From the NCBI RefSeq assembly GCF_902686445.1, contig NC_062218.1, positions 558,001 to 622,000 on the forward strand: a stretch of 64,000 bases of DNA, in the 5' to 3' direction. Source of the stretch: Sciurus carolinensis (lineage: Eukaryota; Chordata; Mammalia; Rodentia; Sciuridae). Both the position numbers and the translations under genes were made by a program. Below, in pieces: positions 1 to 12,601 of this stretch (the stretch's first letter is position 1; each line of letters begins with the position of its first letter). The notes under the pieces were generated by a model, which did no database searches, was not told where the DNA came from, and was given only the letters and a program-made list of their open reading frames with translations.

Positions 1-2285
1 TGAATTAATTCAGGAATGAATGAGGGAAGTTAGTGGACATGGGTCTTGAAAACACAGACCTCGGCTTGGGTCCTAGCCTGCCTCTTACTAGTTGAGTCAT
101 CCTAGGCAGGCCTTTGCCTCTCAAGTCCTGGTTTCCCCATCTGTAAGAGAGAATGACCCAACCTTGGCAGAACTTGCCATGAAGATGGACCATAATCATG
201 CAGAGCCAAGCACACAGCAGGCCATGACACACGGTGGTCATGCCCCTGCACAGCCACCAACAGGCCTGGTTCCTGAACCCTAGGGACACTCAGCCTTGAA
301 AGTGAGCCGGCACCTGCTCCCCATACCCCCGACAGCATTGCGGGGAGACCCTGGTGGGATGGGTGGGGTGGGGGAGTGGCTTATAGAATCATGAATGAGT
401 GAGTGGGACCTGTGAACCTCCCAAAGGAGCAGTCGAGATGGTCGACTGGGATCAACTCTGCCCAGATGTACAAGTTGGGACCATGAGAAAAGTATCCTGG
501 AAACACACTGGTCAAACCTCCTGTGTTAGGGAAAGAAAAGGTGATGGACAGCTTCACATGCAGCCCTTGGCATCAACCGGGAGGCAAGCAAGGAGTCGCA
601 GGTGCAGGCATGCGTGTGCGCGTGCAGAAAGAAATCCTGGAAGCATGGCTGAGAAGGCCGCCCAGGCCGCGCCCCCGAGAGGAGGTGGGAGGGGTCAGCG
701 CAGGAGTCACTGCTCTCGCATAACATGGTGCTGCTGGTTTACTGCCCTCTCGGATGCAGCACCCACTGTTACAGATCAAGGAAGCAAAGCGACGCCCCTC
801 TCACTGTGGGGAACGGCTGGCCGGAGCTGTGCCCATTCCTGCTGCTGCTCTGGACCTTGCACCACTATGGCTCAGGCCAGGACTTATGGCCAGCAGCACG
901 AGGGAACAGAGATGCCACCTTGCTGTGCAGGATTGTCTGCCCTGGGGCACCCCAGTCCAGCAACCCTCACCCTTGCCCTGAGCATGCCCTCCTGACTTCC
1001 GGCCGTGGTGCTGCCTCCTACCCGCCAGCTCAGCTGGCACTGCTCTGTCTCCAGCCCTCGGCTGGCCCGAGGGCCTTCCTTACAGAGCCTCCCATCAGCA
1101 CAAGGAGAGCTCTCTTGGCTCCCCAGGGCCCGCAGTGTTCACAAATGCAGAGCTGGCTGTGGGCTGGACCTTGGTTAGGTCAGTCAGGGTGGGGACCAAC
1201 GTCCAGGTGGAGGGCTGCACCCTACCTGGGGCAGGAGTCCAGCTCAGGCCAGAGGGAAGGTGGAGGACTGGGCCAGGCCCAGGGTTGGGGGGAGAGGGAA
1301 GGTGGAGGCACATGCAGGGGCTTGGGGGGCAACTTCTCCCTTGCCAACCTCCGCCAGGTCAAGACTGCGCCCTCCCTCAGTGCCTCCACAGGTGATCAAA
1401 TTGTTTCAAAGGCATTTACAAATTTTAAGACTTCATTTTTACAACAGTTTTGGGTTTGCATTGAGCAGGATGTAGAGGTGTCCACACTGCCCACCCCAAC
1501 ACTGTCCCCTGTTATCAAGCCTTTCACTGGTGCTCCTGGGTCACCAGGATGAGCCTGCAGTGACACCTTGTTGCTGGCAAGCGTTACTATTAGTGAACAG
1601 GTTCTCAACCCTGGGCCTGAGGGCTGCAGCATCCCTAGGGCTGCTAGGCAGCCCTGCCATATCCTGCTTCCTAGACGGAGGCCGCTGTTCCACAGCTCCA
1701 TAGGGGACTGGATGCAGCCCTGAGCCCACCCTGGAAGGAGGGACAGGAGCTGGACTCAACCCGGCTCTGCCCCACCAGCTCTGGAACTTGCCTTTCCCAT
1801 CCTTCATCCTGTCTGAAACAGGCAAGCAAGACCCTCCCCCGGCCAGGCCTGGCTGCCCCCTTACTTTCCCTCCTGAACCACCTGCAAGTGGACACAGATT
1901 CAGGGCACACACATGCTCGCGCAGACCTGCTGGAGGCGCCTGTCCAGCCTGTGTTTGCCTTCTGGGGTGATGGACCAGAGGACACTTGGTGCTCCCCCGC
2001 GAGCTTTTCTGGGCGGATGCTCAGTGTTGGCCTCCTGTGCTGTGCCACAGTGGCCATTGAGAACGGAGCAGATGAAAACGAGGAGCAACTTCAAGGTGAA
2101 AGAGTGAGAGACATGGACGGAGGGGGTGGACACTGCCACGGGCATGCAGTAACAAGCCCCGGGCAGGAGCCTGGCGGCTCCCGCACGCCCCTCCTCAGGC
2201 CCAGCTGACAGCACTCTGCTGTCCCCACGTTCAGCTAAGTACTGTTTCTGAGAGGAAGAAGCAGCTCGGAGCAGTTTAAAGACGA
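1..2285. other. Intergenic DNA, no gene recognised
   Basis: GC-rich unique-looking sequence upstream of CEP72. Several open frames exist, the longest about 275 codons (725-1552, +), but none shows a recognisable domain, a paired splice structure or family similarity. Overlapping frames on both strands are equally open, as expected for GC-rich DNA. No repeat family was recognised here. Confidence 0.6.
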
Positions 2286-2287
2286 GA

Positions 2288-2508
2288 AAAATGAAGCTGG
2301 TGCCGGACGGTGGTGTACACCAGCAGTGCCAGCCGAGGACCCCAAGTTCAAGGCCAGCCCAGGCAACTTAGCAGGGCCCTGCATCAAAATGAAGTTCAAA
2401 AGGGCAGGAGGTGTAGCTCAGTGGAAAAGCACACGTCTAGCATGCAGCATGTGGGGTCCCATCCCTGAGGTGACAAAACAAAGGCAAACAAACAACTGAG
2501 GGGAAGCT
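2288..2508 (+). repeat. Dimeric SINE (B1-like + ID-like, squirrel type)
   Basis: The left half (about 2290-2395) reads like a 7SL-derived B1 monomer, with the phrase 'caagttcaaggccagccc'. The right half (about 2400-2470) reads like an ID element derived from tRNA-Ala, with the A-box phrase 'gtagctcagtgg' and the 'ctagcatgcagcatg' segment. An A-rich tail 'aaaacaaaggcaaacaaac' follows. This left-to-right order matches the B1-dID/MEN class known from squirrels and relatives. Family assignment is from memory of consensus sequences. Confidence 0.75.
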
Positions 2509-2819
2509 GCACCCCGTGGCCTGCACCAGCACCTTCCTGCTCTGGCCGGCTCACTCTCTGGGATGGGCTGAGGGTGCCATGGGACACAGGCTGCTGAGAG
2601 CAGCAGCCTCAGCACCTTGCCAAGGGCCAAGGCCACTGTGTGTCCTGGTGCCTCCCTGCCCACCAGGGCCTCTTGAGCTGACTGGTCTTGTCCTACCCCA
2701 ACTCCAAGATTCAGAACTCTCAACTTGCTGTTAATGGTAGCTGAGCCAGAACCTTCCAGGACGACCTAAAGTCCACAGGCATCAGAACCCCTGAGTGCCA
2801 GAGTTGGAGTGAGTAGGTG
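2509..2819. other. Intergenic DNA, nothing recognised
   Basis: Unique-looking sequence between the SINE and a short duplication. No gene, RNA or repeat signal is supported. Confidence 0.5.
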
Positions 2820-2957
2820 CGGAGAGAAATGGATGGGGTTGTGCCGCCCTGGCCAGCAGCAAACCTCCCCAGCAGGGTCTTCCCATCAGAGGGAAATGCA
2901 TGGGGTGGGCAGTGGCCCTGGCCAGCAGCAAGCCTCCCCAGCGGGGTCTTCCCATCA
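2820..2957. repeat. Two-copy tandem duplication, ~68 bp unit
   Basis: Two adjacent copies share 'ctggccagcagcaa', 'cctccccagc' and 'gggtcttcccatca'. The copies end at about 2888 and 2957. They differ by a few substitutions and a 2-bp indel, so this is a small, moderately old tandem duplication. Confidence 0.85.
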
Positions 2958-4197
2958 ATTCTGCTTTTGTTTCCCTGTGGATAGAAAAGGCTCCGACTTC
3001 GTTCTCTGACCAGGTCCATCAGATGTCAGGAAGAGCATACACGGAATCATGCCTGCAGGGGCCAGCAGTCCAGGAGGGACCCAGGTTCTCCACGGCCTGT
3101 TCTCAGAGGACACCACCACACCTACAGCTCTTGGCCAATCCTGAGTGCACCTCGCTTTGGCCATGGGGACACAGCACAGGGTGTGGCTCTTGGGACCTGG
3201 AGCGTGGCTCAGGCCTCTGGAGACGCTGCCCTGGAGAGTCGGCTGGGCTTCCTCTGTCCTGCTACCATCATGGGCTTGCCGAGGTTGTAGGTGCTGGAGG
3301 CCTGGCGAGGGGCCGCAGGGCCGGTCGACCTCAGCAGCGTCCTCTTCCCATCCTGCCAGCCTCCCAAGGTCGACTAGGGTCCAAAGGTGCCACGTGGAGA
3401 TTCCGCAGAGGAGCCCTCAGGGGTCTTAACTTGTGTGCTGTCTGAGGGTGGCTTGAAGGCAGACCCTGAGGGCCTCGCCGGGGGCCCTGCTGTGTCACCA
3501 AGGGGTGTGGCCTCTCGGGGAGGCGGGGTGGCATGGCGTGATGAGGGTGGTGGCGGGGCTAGGGCAGCGTGGCTTCCCGGGCCGGTTCTCCCACACCTTC
3601 TCGAGGGGAGGGAGGGAAAGCACCCTCAAAGGGCGCTGACGGGTCTGAGTCGCAGGACGCTCTCTAGGCCATGCTGCCGGGAGTGTCCTGTGATGGCTCC
3701 TCGCTGTGGCCTGACTGCAGGTCAGACCTTGTCACAGGCATACACCGGAGGAGGACTCGGGTTCAGCAGAGGGCTGTCCCGTTCCGGGCATCCACGGGGC
3801 TCCTGGAAGGTGCCAGGGATCAGGTGCCTGGGGACTGGGTCTCCCTCTCTTGCTGCAGAAGGAGTTGGCTTTCAGAGGGGACTGAGGGACACAATTAGGT
3901 AGGGACAGAGCTGTCCCCAGGAGTTATCTCCAGCTCCCATTTCTACTTCATCCCGCACAACCCCAAAGAAAAATCCACAGTCCTTTGCCTGTAGGAGCCT
4001 GAAAACACTGCTGGGAAGGCAAGTGCTGCTGGGGTGGGTGAGGGAATGGATGGAGGCTCTGGCTTGATATTCGCCCAGGCGGACAAGTGCCCACAATGGC
4101 CAGGCGCACCCTGATGCCCAGAGAACATTTCCTCATGAAGAAAGTTGCTTTGCTCCGACGTGTTGTGATGGAATTCTGATTTACGTTTGAAGCGTGG
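2958..4197. other. Intergenic DNA, nothing recognised
   Basis: GC-rich sequence with scattered short open frames on both strands and no recognisable gene or repeat. I see no support for coding function. Confidence 0.5.
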
Positions 4198-4600
4198 TGC
4201 TACGGTTTGGATATGCAGTGTCCCCCAAAGCTCCTGTGTTCAGCGAGGATACCCAGAGGAGGGATGATCAGATCATGAGAGCTGTGGCCTAACGGTGGAT
4301 CGCACCACCATGGACCGATCGGCTGATGAACTCTGGGCAGTAACTGCATGCCGGTGGGTCATGGCTGGAGGAAGTGGGTCGCTGGGGGCTGCCCTTGGTT
4401 TGTAGCCGCCCCCCGGGCCTGACCCTCTCTCTGCCTCCCACCTCTCATGAGTTGGGCTTCTTTCCTCCACCACACCCGTGCACCATGACGTTCTGCCCAC
4501 CCCGAGCCCAGAGCTATGGGGTCAGCCCACCCTGGACTGAGCCTCTGACCCCAAGAGCCAGAAGAACCCTTTCCTACCCTGTGCTGTGGTGAGGTATGGG
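4198..4600 (+). mobile_element. MaLR-type LTR, + orientation, 3' end eroded
   Basis: It begins 'tgctacggtttggatatg...gtgtcccccaaagctc', the typical start of the ERVL-MaLR LTR family seen several times in this window. It continues with the shared body phrases 'gatcatgagagctgtggcctaa', 'catggctggaggaagtgggtc' and 'accatgacgttctgcc'. The usual LTR tail (the stretch beginning 'aaattttcc') is missing or too diverged to place, so the right limit is approximate. No internal region adjoins it, which fits a solo LTR. Confidence 0.7.
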
Positions 4601-7600
4601 GTCAGCGCGGTGTGGAGCTGACTGGCGCCTGGGGTCCCCTGGGTGAGGAGCGCAGGGGAGTGCTGGATGGCTGCACTCTCAAAGCAGGCACAGCGGCCCA
4701 CACGTGCTGACCCCTCGGGATGCAGAGCCATCCCCTCGCTCCAAAGAAGCAGGACCACCGTGCCTTGAAACACAGTAGGTGGACGAGGGCCGGAGGCTTG
4801 AGCCAGGCACTCTCCGCTCTCTGAGGAGCGCGAGAAGCGGCGAGAGGAGTAGGCATTGAAGCCACCATGTGATGCCACCGAGCTCAGGGGACAGAAGAAA
4901 GCAAGGCGGCAGGGCCGGCGAGGAGCCCAGGGACTGGGCCACACTGCAGGTGGCCCGCAAAGGACGCAGCGCATGCAAAGAAGCCGGACACCACTCTCAA
5001 GGCAGAGGGCCCTGGCCACGCTGTCCAGCCATCCCTGCCTGGACGCTTGTCCTGGAACACTGGTCTTGCAGAAGAATCTGAACACCGTGCAGAGCAGCTC
5101 CACCTCAAGCATAAGAGGAGCAACTTGCAGGAGTCCAATCAACATTCACACAAAATAACTCAGCCTGCGAGTGTAGACGATAGTCGTGGCCTACCAAAAA
5201 CGGGTAACACCTGCTTTTGAATTTCAGCGATGTGTCTGTTCTGCCTTCGAATCCCCCTCCAAATCCCTATTTTTTCTTCCAATCCCTGTGGCTGTTCTAT
5301 TCAGTGGCATTAAACTAGCCACTTGGCATATTAAATAGCTGATAGAATATTTCTTTTCTTTAAAATCAACCCTAAAACTAAATTGGTTTGGTATTGAGCT
5401 GGTCTGTGTCAAGGTGGAGAGAGACCAGTGAAAGATTAGGTAAGGAAACGGATCTGACAGAGACCAGCAAGAAGAGATAAATGGCAGAGAGGGCTAGAAC
5501 AATCCTTGTTGGGCATTCTGGTTGGTGCAGGGCTCCCTCCTGGCCCACCAGCTCTTCCTCTGCTGGAATGTTCCACAGGGTTGGAGTGGACAGACCCATC
5601 CTCCCTTAGCTCCAGCCTGTCTGTCTCACCCTGTGTCCTTGACTAACAGCAGTGTGGGAACCAGGGCTCTTGCTGTGTCATTGGCCCCTGCTTAAGGCCT
5701 CCGTGTCTGGCACGGAGAGCAGGACCCGGAGCCGGGGCACCCAGTGGGTGTTCGCCAAGTGAGAGGACACAGCCCTTCCGCAGTGAGCGAGCTGCGGAGT
5801 ACTGGCCTCGTGCCCTCGTGCCTTACCACGGGCCCAGGAAGCTGCAGAGATAGTAGCAGGAGCAAGTCCAGCCCAGGGCCAAAGGTCAAGGCTGCAGTCA
5901 GGACACTAGAGCTGGAGGAGAGGGGCGGGGAGAGGGCATGGGCAGGAGGGAGCCTGGACCGAGGAGCCAGCCGCAGGGCCTCCTTGTTCTGGCAGGTTCC
6001 TCCTGGCCCAGGTCTTGCTGTGCATCCCACCTTGGAATTCCAAGAAAGGGTTGGCAGATTAAAGCTGGTCTCCAAACACCCCTTGACGTTGGTGGAGCTC
6101 AGGTGTGTGCGCCTGGCTCCACCCCGGGCAGGTGCGGCCTCAGGACTTCAAAGGTCCTGAGGAAAGGGAGGCTAGGAACCGCAGATGGTGAGGCAGCCCA
6201 TTGTTTCACGTCCCTGGAAATCAATTGGACTCAAGGGAAAACATTTATTTAAGGAGCAGAAATGTGTGGCTAATTGGTTTTTAAAATGATATTGCTTCCT
6301 GTGCCTGAGAAAAAGCCGTTTGCAGGAATTCAGTCATTTGAGGTTAAATAAGTACAGAAAAGAGCAGAGCCTTCCCTTGGGGGCAAGACAGCTCCAGGAG
6401 GAGGAGGAAACAGGGTGGGCCAGCAGAGGGGGGAGCTGCTGGAGTGGGAAGGGGCCTGCTCAGAATCGGGCAGGTCATCGGCCTGGGGGTCTCCGTTGAC
6501 CCCATAAAGTGGGCTCCAGAGGGTGGGGTCCTCCTGGCTCTCGACTGAGATGACACCCACCACCTGGGAAAGGACACGCTCAAGTGTCTGCAGGCCTGCT
6601 GTCCCTTGGCCTGTCCAGTGCACAGGCTCTGGACCCCACAGGGTGAGCAGGTTCAGTGCCCCTTGGAATGACAACTGCCCAACCCTGGGTCAGCCTGGAG
6701 GCTCTGGGGTGGAGTGGAGGGAAATGCTGTTGGGCCAGCAGGCAGGAGTATGGGGGCTGGCACCCCTGCCTGGGCGCACGCTGGGCTGTGGCAGCGCTTG
6801 AGAGGCAAAGGGCAGCAGGACTTTGAAGCCATCTGTCCGTCCTCACAGGCAGGCCTGGGGCTCCGGTGCAGGTGGTGCACAGGCCAGAGCCCCACAGAAC
6901 TGCAGCCCTTGCAAGCCAAACTGCCTCCACTGGCACCCCTGGAGCTTCGAGGGGACAACTGCCCTCCACTCTCCATCAACAGTCTCCTGAGCTGGAGGGC
7001 TTGCTGGGGTCCCTGTGAAGCCCAAACGTGGGAAGGCTGTGAGATCAGTATGGGGTCTCCTGTCTCAGACCAAACAAAAATAGGTTCCGAAAGCTGGAGG
7101 TCATGGGAAAGGAGGCCTCGTGTCTGTGCCTGACACCGAGGGGCACAGGAGCCCTGGCAGAAGCACAGCCCTGCACAGAAAGCCCTTTTGTGGGAGCATC
7201 TGCCTGTAGCCGTTGGTCTGTCCAGCAGGGGTCGATGCCCACTCTTGCTCCTGGTCCAGGATGCCCTCAACACTGGACAAAACCAGAGCCTGTGAAAGGA
7301 TGACCTTGCCCACACTGGCCTCTCATCTGATGCCCGCTGAACATTGGCACGGGATGGCTCCAACAGGGAGCGGCATCCCACAGGGCAGGGCCCATGTTGG
7401 GATCCCCAGGGCCAGGCCAGCTGTTCTGGTGAAGGCGCTGGGTGTGACCAGCTGGGCTGGGGCTACTGACCAGAGGCTCCTGGGGGGCAGAGAGCCTGGT
7501 GTTGCAGGATCAGATGGGTGAACTCCTGCCTGAATGAGGCCTCAGGCTTTCCCAAGCCTGGCCACTCCTGGGCACTCCCTGCCTGGTCCAGGGACCCTGA

Positions 7601-9068
7601 GCCCAGGCTCTCTGGTGCTTTGGAGGGGAGAGTGAGTTGCACTGGGCAGAGGCCCCTATTCTCAGCAGGGCCCGGAACTCTGCAGAGGATGCCTGGCTCC
7701 ACCTGAGGCTGGGCCCTGTCCTGTGCCTCTCCAGTGGCGGAGGCCAATGGGGGATGGATGTTCTTCCCATTTCACAGAAACGAGGCTTTAGCTCCTTCCC
7801 ATGTGGAGATTCTCGTGTCCTAGGGAAGTGGTCATGGCCTCTCATTTCAGGGTGGCCTGTTGGACAGTATTTCTGTGGAGGGGGGACACTTTTAAGGAGA
7901 TTTATCTGAAAGACAACTTCACCCGGGGGTCAGGGTAAGGAAGGGAAGTGGGTGCGTTTGCCCTCCAGTCTGTGTTGCTCTCTCAGGCCGCCCCCTGCTG
8001 ACCCACGGCAGGTCATCCCTGGGGAGACCCGGCTGAGGAAGGCGGCAGGGCAGAGGGTGAGCCAGCACTCACTGTGCTGCCAGAGGAGGGCCCAGTGACT
8101 CCAGCTTTCCCGGACTGTGACTGTCCTTGGCCACGGGCACGGGGGGAGGCCGAGGTATTCTCCACCTTGAACACAAACTTCTCTCTGAGTGACAACTGTC
8201 TCCAGGTTCTGTTCTGATTCAATTTCAACCACCAGTCTGATGACACCTGCAGTTTGAGGCTCAGCTTGGGGACCCTGGCTGGGTGCGTGGGAGCCTCCAT
8301 GGAAGAAGGTTCTAGAAGGCTTGGTGAGGCACCAGCTGGGGGAAGCAGCACTCAGGGAAGCCCCTCTCACTCATGTCCAGCACCCATCTCAGCGTGGTGG
8401 ATGGTGGAGCCCTGCTTGAAAGGCCAAGGCCTTTGTCAGCTCAGTAAAGCCTGCGGGCCTGGGTGTCTGCAGTGACTGCCAGTTCTGTCTCACCTCCGAT
8501 AACACCAGGTTCAGGGGGCTTGGGTCCTTCCAGTTGCAGGGCGGAGCGCCCCTTCCCAGGGAGAGAGAGGAGCAGCGTGCAGGGCTGGGGTCTGCCCTGC
8601 CTTTCTGACACCCACAGCTCCAGGCAGGATGCCAGCAAGTGGCTGCCAAAGAGCAGCCCCCTTTCTCTCTGTATCCCCCAAGCCCCAGGGAATTACTCAG
8701 GGCAGCTCAGAGATATGGACAAAGAAATGAAATGGAAACAGAACCCTGGAAATGGAGCCCCTGGGATGCCAGAAACATCCAGAACTTTCTACGGCAGGTG
8801 CTGTGGCGAGGCCACCCGGGCAGAGGGTTGAGTGGAGCAGCTGAGTCCAGCCCTGAGTCACCCGTCTCACCCAGCGGCTGTGTGCCCTGAGCACTCCACT
8901 CAGCAAGCGCGGATCTGCCAGATGCTGGACCCACAGGGCTTATTGGGAAGGGTAACTGCAGCCACAGAGTCTAGCACCAGGCAAAAGCTGATACCGCACT
9001 GAAGTCAGCAGTAAATGAACCCAGAAAGTCTTTGAAAGCCTGTGTGTGAAAGCACAGCCCAGTGCAGC
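4601..9068. other. Intergenic DNA, no gene recognised
   Basis: Mostly unique sequence of moderate to high GC. A more AT-rich patch at about 6225-6355 and another at 5220-5420 stand out from their surroundings but carry no identifiable motif. Open frames here are short, overlapping and without recognisable domains. A cross-species alignment would be needed to see any conserved enhancer. Confidence 0.5.
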
Positions 9069-9414
9069 AGGTTCGGTGGGAGGCTTTGGGTCACAAGGAC
9101 TCTGACCGCATCACTGGGTCAATCCAGGATGGCTGCAGGGACAACCGGGCCGTGAGGCCTAGTTGGAGGAAGCAGGTCCCTGGGGCATGCCCTGGAAGGG
9201 CTCACCTTCTCCTGGGCTCCTTCCTCTTTCTTTCTGTTTCCTGGTTGCCATGAGCTGAGATTTTCTCCTCCATGCCCTTTCACCATGATGTTTCTGCCTT
9301 GCAGTCAGCCAACCATGGAGTGAATCCTCTGAGACTGAGCCAAAATGAATTTTTCCTTCTCTAAATTGTTCTTGTCAGGCACTTGGTCATAGTGACGAAA
9401 GGAAGCCTAGCACA
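9069..9414 (+). mobile_element. MaLR-type LTR fragment, + orientation, 5' truncated
   Basis: The body and 3' end of the same LTR family are present: 'ggggcatgccctggaaggg', 'gccatgagctgag', 'caccatgatgtttctgcc', 'gaatcctctgagactgagcc' and the tail 'ctctaaattgttcttgtcagg'. The diagnostic 5' start is absent, so the left limit is approximate. Confidence 0.75.
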
Positions 9415-11480
9415 CCTGTGAACAAATCAAATCAAATCAGACACACAGGGATGCATGGGTGAACCAAGCCTGCACCAAGAGACTCCGGCCCGTGAGCTTC
9501 TCAGACACAGTAGACCACGGGATGGGGCAACCCCCTCACGGAGACCCACAAAAGGAGGGTCACCCAGGAAGTGGTAAGTGGCACACCGCAACCTGTCGTC
9601 TTCTCAGACCATCCCGTGAACCGATCTGGAGGTCAACTTGCAAGGAACTCTGACTCTGTCCACCGCTTCAGCTCAGCTCCAGCTCCCTGCTTGACATGAC
9701 ACACTGGGAGATCGCCTGTGCTCTGTACCCTGGCACAGAGTAAGCTCTGCCTGTTCCTCCTCTTACCTGACCACCAGCCACGTCTGCCTTTGCTCGCTCT
9801 CAGTTCTGCCTCTTTAAAACCTGTGGCCACTGGTAATCCTTTCTGAGCCTTCCGTAACCCAGAAAGCACTGTGTAAAGTGTGATGCGTGACTTGAGCGTT
9901 ACGGACACTTGTAATTAAGACTGAAATGGAATAAAAGGACTTGGGATGGCCGGCTTGAGGCTACCAGGTGGACCATGAGCGTTGATGAGTGTTGGCGAAT
10001 CAGTGCTGGTGACAGCGATGCAGCCTGTGAACCTGTCAGTCAATACAGCCGGACACGTGGGAAGACACAGACGTGTCCCGTCCCCGTTGATAGCCTGGGA
10101 CACTGAATGAGAGTCAGGCCCTCCAGAGGTGGTGGAGGCAAAATGCCCAGCACTTCCTGCCTCCTGGAGCTCAAGGTGAGCTGGGCCTGTCCCTCAGGCC
10201 TGCCTTGGACTGGCCACGTGGCCCACCTGTACAGCATCCTCTCTTGCCAGCCCACTCTAAGGATGCTCGCTGGTGGAGTCCTGCTGCTGTGGTGTGTTGT
10301 CTCAGGTGAGGTGAGTCTGGACCTCAAGGCTCTTGTCTCGGGAGAACTATTCTGATGCTGGTCCCTGAGGGGTCCCTGGGTCCTCACTCAGCAGAAAGGC
10401 CACACTGTGGACCTCAGCTGGGCCCAGCTCCCAAACGGAGGGAGCCTCTGGCCTGTAGCCAGCATTCTTCCTGCAAAGGGGGCCCTCAGGCCTAGGTGGG
10501 ATGCTATGAGCTGAGGGGCCCGGGGCAGTCCCCGGATGAAGCCTGGCTGGGCAGCCCACCCCACCTCCACTCACACATCAGTTGCTTGCTCTGGGCTCTC
10601 AGGGCCCCAACTCCAGGATGCAATGCTGCCACTCTCTGGGCAGTATGCCAGGTAGCACTTTAAGATGTTCTCCAGCCAGAGGCCTGCAGTGAGGAAGTGG
10701 AGGCAGCGACGTCCAGAACCAGAAGGTGACTTACAGAAGCTTGGGTTTGGTTCAGGATTCACAGATGGTGTTTAATGAATGATATTAAGAAAGTCAGAAG
10801 CAGGTATATGTATGACTATGTTCAGCACAGTCTTGTTGAAAAACATGCACAGACTGTCGTGAACACAAGATCTCTGCAGGATGCAGATTGGATCTCCTTC
10901 CTCCTCCACAAAGATGATGCAATACTTCACTTGCAGAACACAGTATTTCCAAAGTTTCTGTCTGCACTTCTGCTATAGTAGAAAACCTAGCTCCACAGTG
11001 CCATCCCACTGAGGTCCCCCTGCGGCTCTGGCTTTGTGGGGCCTGAGCAAGAGGAATGAGCATGTTTAGAGTCTGGCTCAGGCCCTGTGGTGCTGCTTCT
11101 GGTACCAGTGGAGAGGCCCCTTGCTTGCCTTGCTTGCTTCTGAGAAGCTAGAGTCTCTGATAGCTGCATCCAGGTCTCCTACAGCACAAAAGTCCACTCA
11201 GTGACACCAGGACAATGAGGGGCTTAGAACCCAGCTGCCCTGAATCCCCTGGATTTTCTGGCCTTGTCAGAGACAGAAAACATGTGCAGTTCTGCTCCTT
11301 GGCTGTCCCTGGCTGGAGTTCAGGCACAGCGAGGAGTCCTATGAGTGCCCACGTCCTTAGGAAGACAGGCCATCCTCACTGGGGCCTCCCATGCTGGATG
11401 GGGCCATATCTGGCTGGAAGCTCTGCTCTCCTCACCCAGAAAATCTGTGCAGACACCCTGTGACACCCTCTATAAACACT
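9415..11480. other. Intergenic DNA, nothing recognised
   Basis: Unique-looking sequence. A 67-codon open frame at 10775-10978 (+) is the most protein-like short frame by composition, but I do not recognise it and it has no visible partner exon. No RNA gene or repeat family was identified. Confidence 0.5.
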
Positions 11481-11489
11481 GCTACTTAA

Positions 11490-11815
11490 GTGTCCTTGTG
11501 TGCCACCCTGCAATGCCCTTTGTACACACCCCTGCCCACGCCACCTGCACAACCTCTCTGCACACACTTCTGGCACCTATGATGCATACCCCTGCACATC
11601 CTCTGCACACCCCCTGCGCCACTCTCACCCTCCCTGTGCACCACCTGTGCCCACACTGTGTGTGCCCTCTGTGTACCACTTGGGCCCACTCTGCACACCC
11701 CACATGGCCACTTTGCATACATGCCCTGCACCCACTTTGTACACAACCCTCTGTGTGCATGCCTTGCACACACCTCCAGCACACATTCCCTACCTACCAC
11801 TGTGTGTTTACCCTC
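11490..11815. repeat. C-rich degenerate simple repeat
   Basis: Irregular repetition of 'ctgcacaccc', 'ctgtgcac' and 'tgcccac' phrases with no fixed period. It forms long open frames on both strands purely from composition. Read on the minus strand it resembles the G-rich array in CEP72 intron 1 (both carry 'gtgggccca' and 'gggtg(c)a' phrases), so the two may share an origin. Confidence 0.7.
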
Positions 11816-12329
11816 CTCTGTGTTCTACCATTCAGCTGTCACCAATAGGCCAGTTGAATCTGCACCTCCAGACACCAGGAGAAGGTCATCCCTGGCAGGT
11901 GAGCCCCTGTGACACAGTGGACCTTCTGACCAGAATGGGGTCTTCCTCCTAAACAGCCCAACTCTGTCATTTTTTCTGGGGGGATGCAAAAGGTCAAACC
12001 TCTGCCTGCGGCCAGGCCAGCAAAGGAACAGATGATTCCTGATATTTCTAGAACAGAAAGACAACCAGAGGAGGACAGCTCAGATCCCATCTCCGGGGCT
12101 CTGAAGCAGAATCGCATGCACCCTATATGGACAAGGCTGGGGCGGTGGAGGGTAGCGGGGACTTGGGGTCGCGGAGGTAAGGGGCGCAGTTGGGAAAGAT
12201 GGGGAGCCCTAGGGAAGGGATTCAGGGGTGAGGAGCAGCGAGGACCCCAGTGGAGGTTGGGGTTCCCGGGGTTGCAGGTCACACGCTGGGGTGCCGAGCA
12301 GGGATTACCGTCACCCTACCCGCCCTGTT
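11816..12329. other. Upstream flank of CEP72, nothing recognised
   Basis: Unique sequence that becomes steadily more GC- and CpG-rich toward the CEP72 promoter. No exon or repeat was identified. Confidence 0.5.
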
Positions 12330-12486
12330 GACTCCAGTCCCTGGCCCACGTCTTGGGCCCAGCCCAGGCCCCAAGCGCTAGCCTGCCCCGCCCCCGCGCG
12401 ACCTCGCTCCGCCCAGGCCCCGCCCCCGCTCCAGGCCCCGCCCCTCGGTCCCAGCCCCGCCCCCGCGAGTTCTGGTCCCGCCCCAC

Positions 12487-12498
12487 TGCGCAGGCGCG
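12487..12498 (+). promoter_or_regulatory. CEP72: NRF1-like site in CEP72 promoter
   Basis: 'tgcgcaggcgcg' matches the palindromic NRF1 consensus (two GCGC half-sites around CA) with one deviation at the centre. It lies about 25 bp before the start codon. The consensus match is seen in the sequence; binding is inferred. Confidence 0.55.
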
Positions 12499-12513
12499 GC
12501 GCGCGCAGTTGAA

Positions 12514-12519
12514 TTTGAA
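12514..12519 (+). promoter_or_regulatory. CEP72: CHR-like element (TTTGAA) at CEP72 start
   Basis: TTTGAA is the cell-cycle genes homology region core bound by the MuvB/DREAM complex, which times G2/M genes. Here it sits only 3 bases before the ATG in an otherwise GC-rich promoter, where an AT-rich hexamer is conspicuous. A centrosome gene is a plausible DREAM target, but this assignment is inference. Confidence 0.45.
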
Positions 12520-12522
12520 ACC

Positions 12523-12601
12523 ATGGCGCCGGCGGTGAGGCTGGTGCTGTCTGAGGAGAAGGTCCGAGAGTGCAGCGGCCTGGGGCCTCACCGCGACCTG
12601 G
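12523..12601 (+). CDS. CEP72: CEP72 exon 1 (start codon)
   Basis: The ATG at 12523 has a strong Kozak context (A at -3, G at +4). The 26 codons include [20 protein letters not shown], matching the CEP72 N-terminus just before the leucine-rich repeats. The donor is G|GTGCGC at 12602, leaving phase 1. No other in-frame ATG precedes it closely in the GC-rich leader. Confidence 0.95.

Noticed and set aside
725..1552. 275-codon open frame in the upstream region
   Set aside because: GC-rich, overlaps other open frames on both strands, has no recognisable domain and no coding partner.
2400..2470. tRNA gene suggested by an A-box-like sequence
   Set aside because: It is the tRNA-derived half of a SINE with an A-rich tail and no intact cloverleaf.
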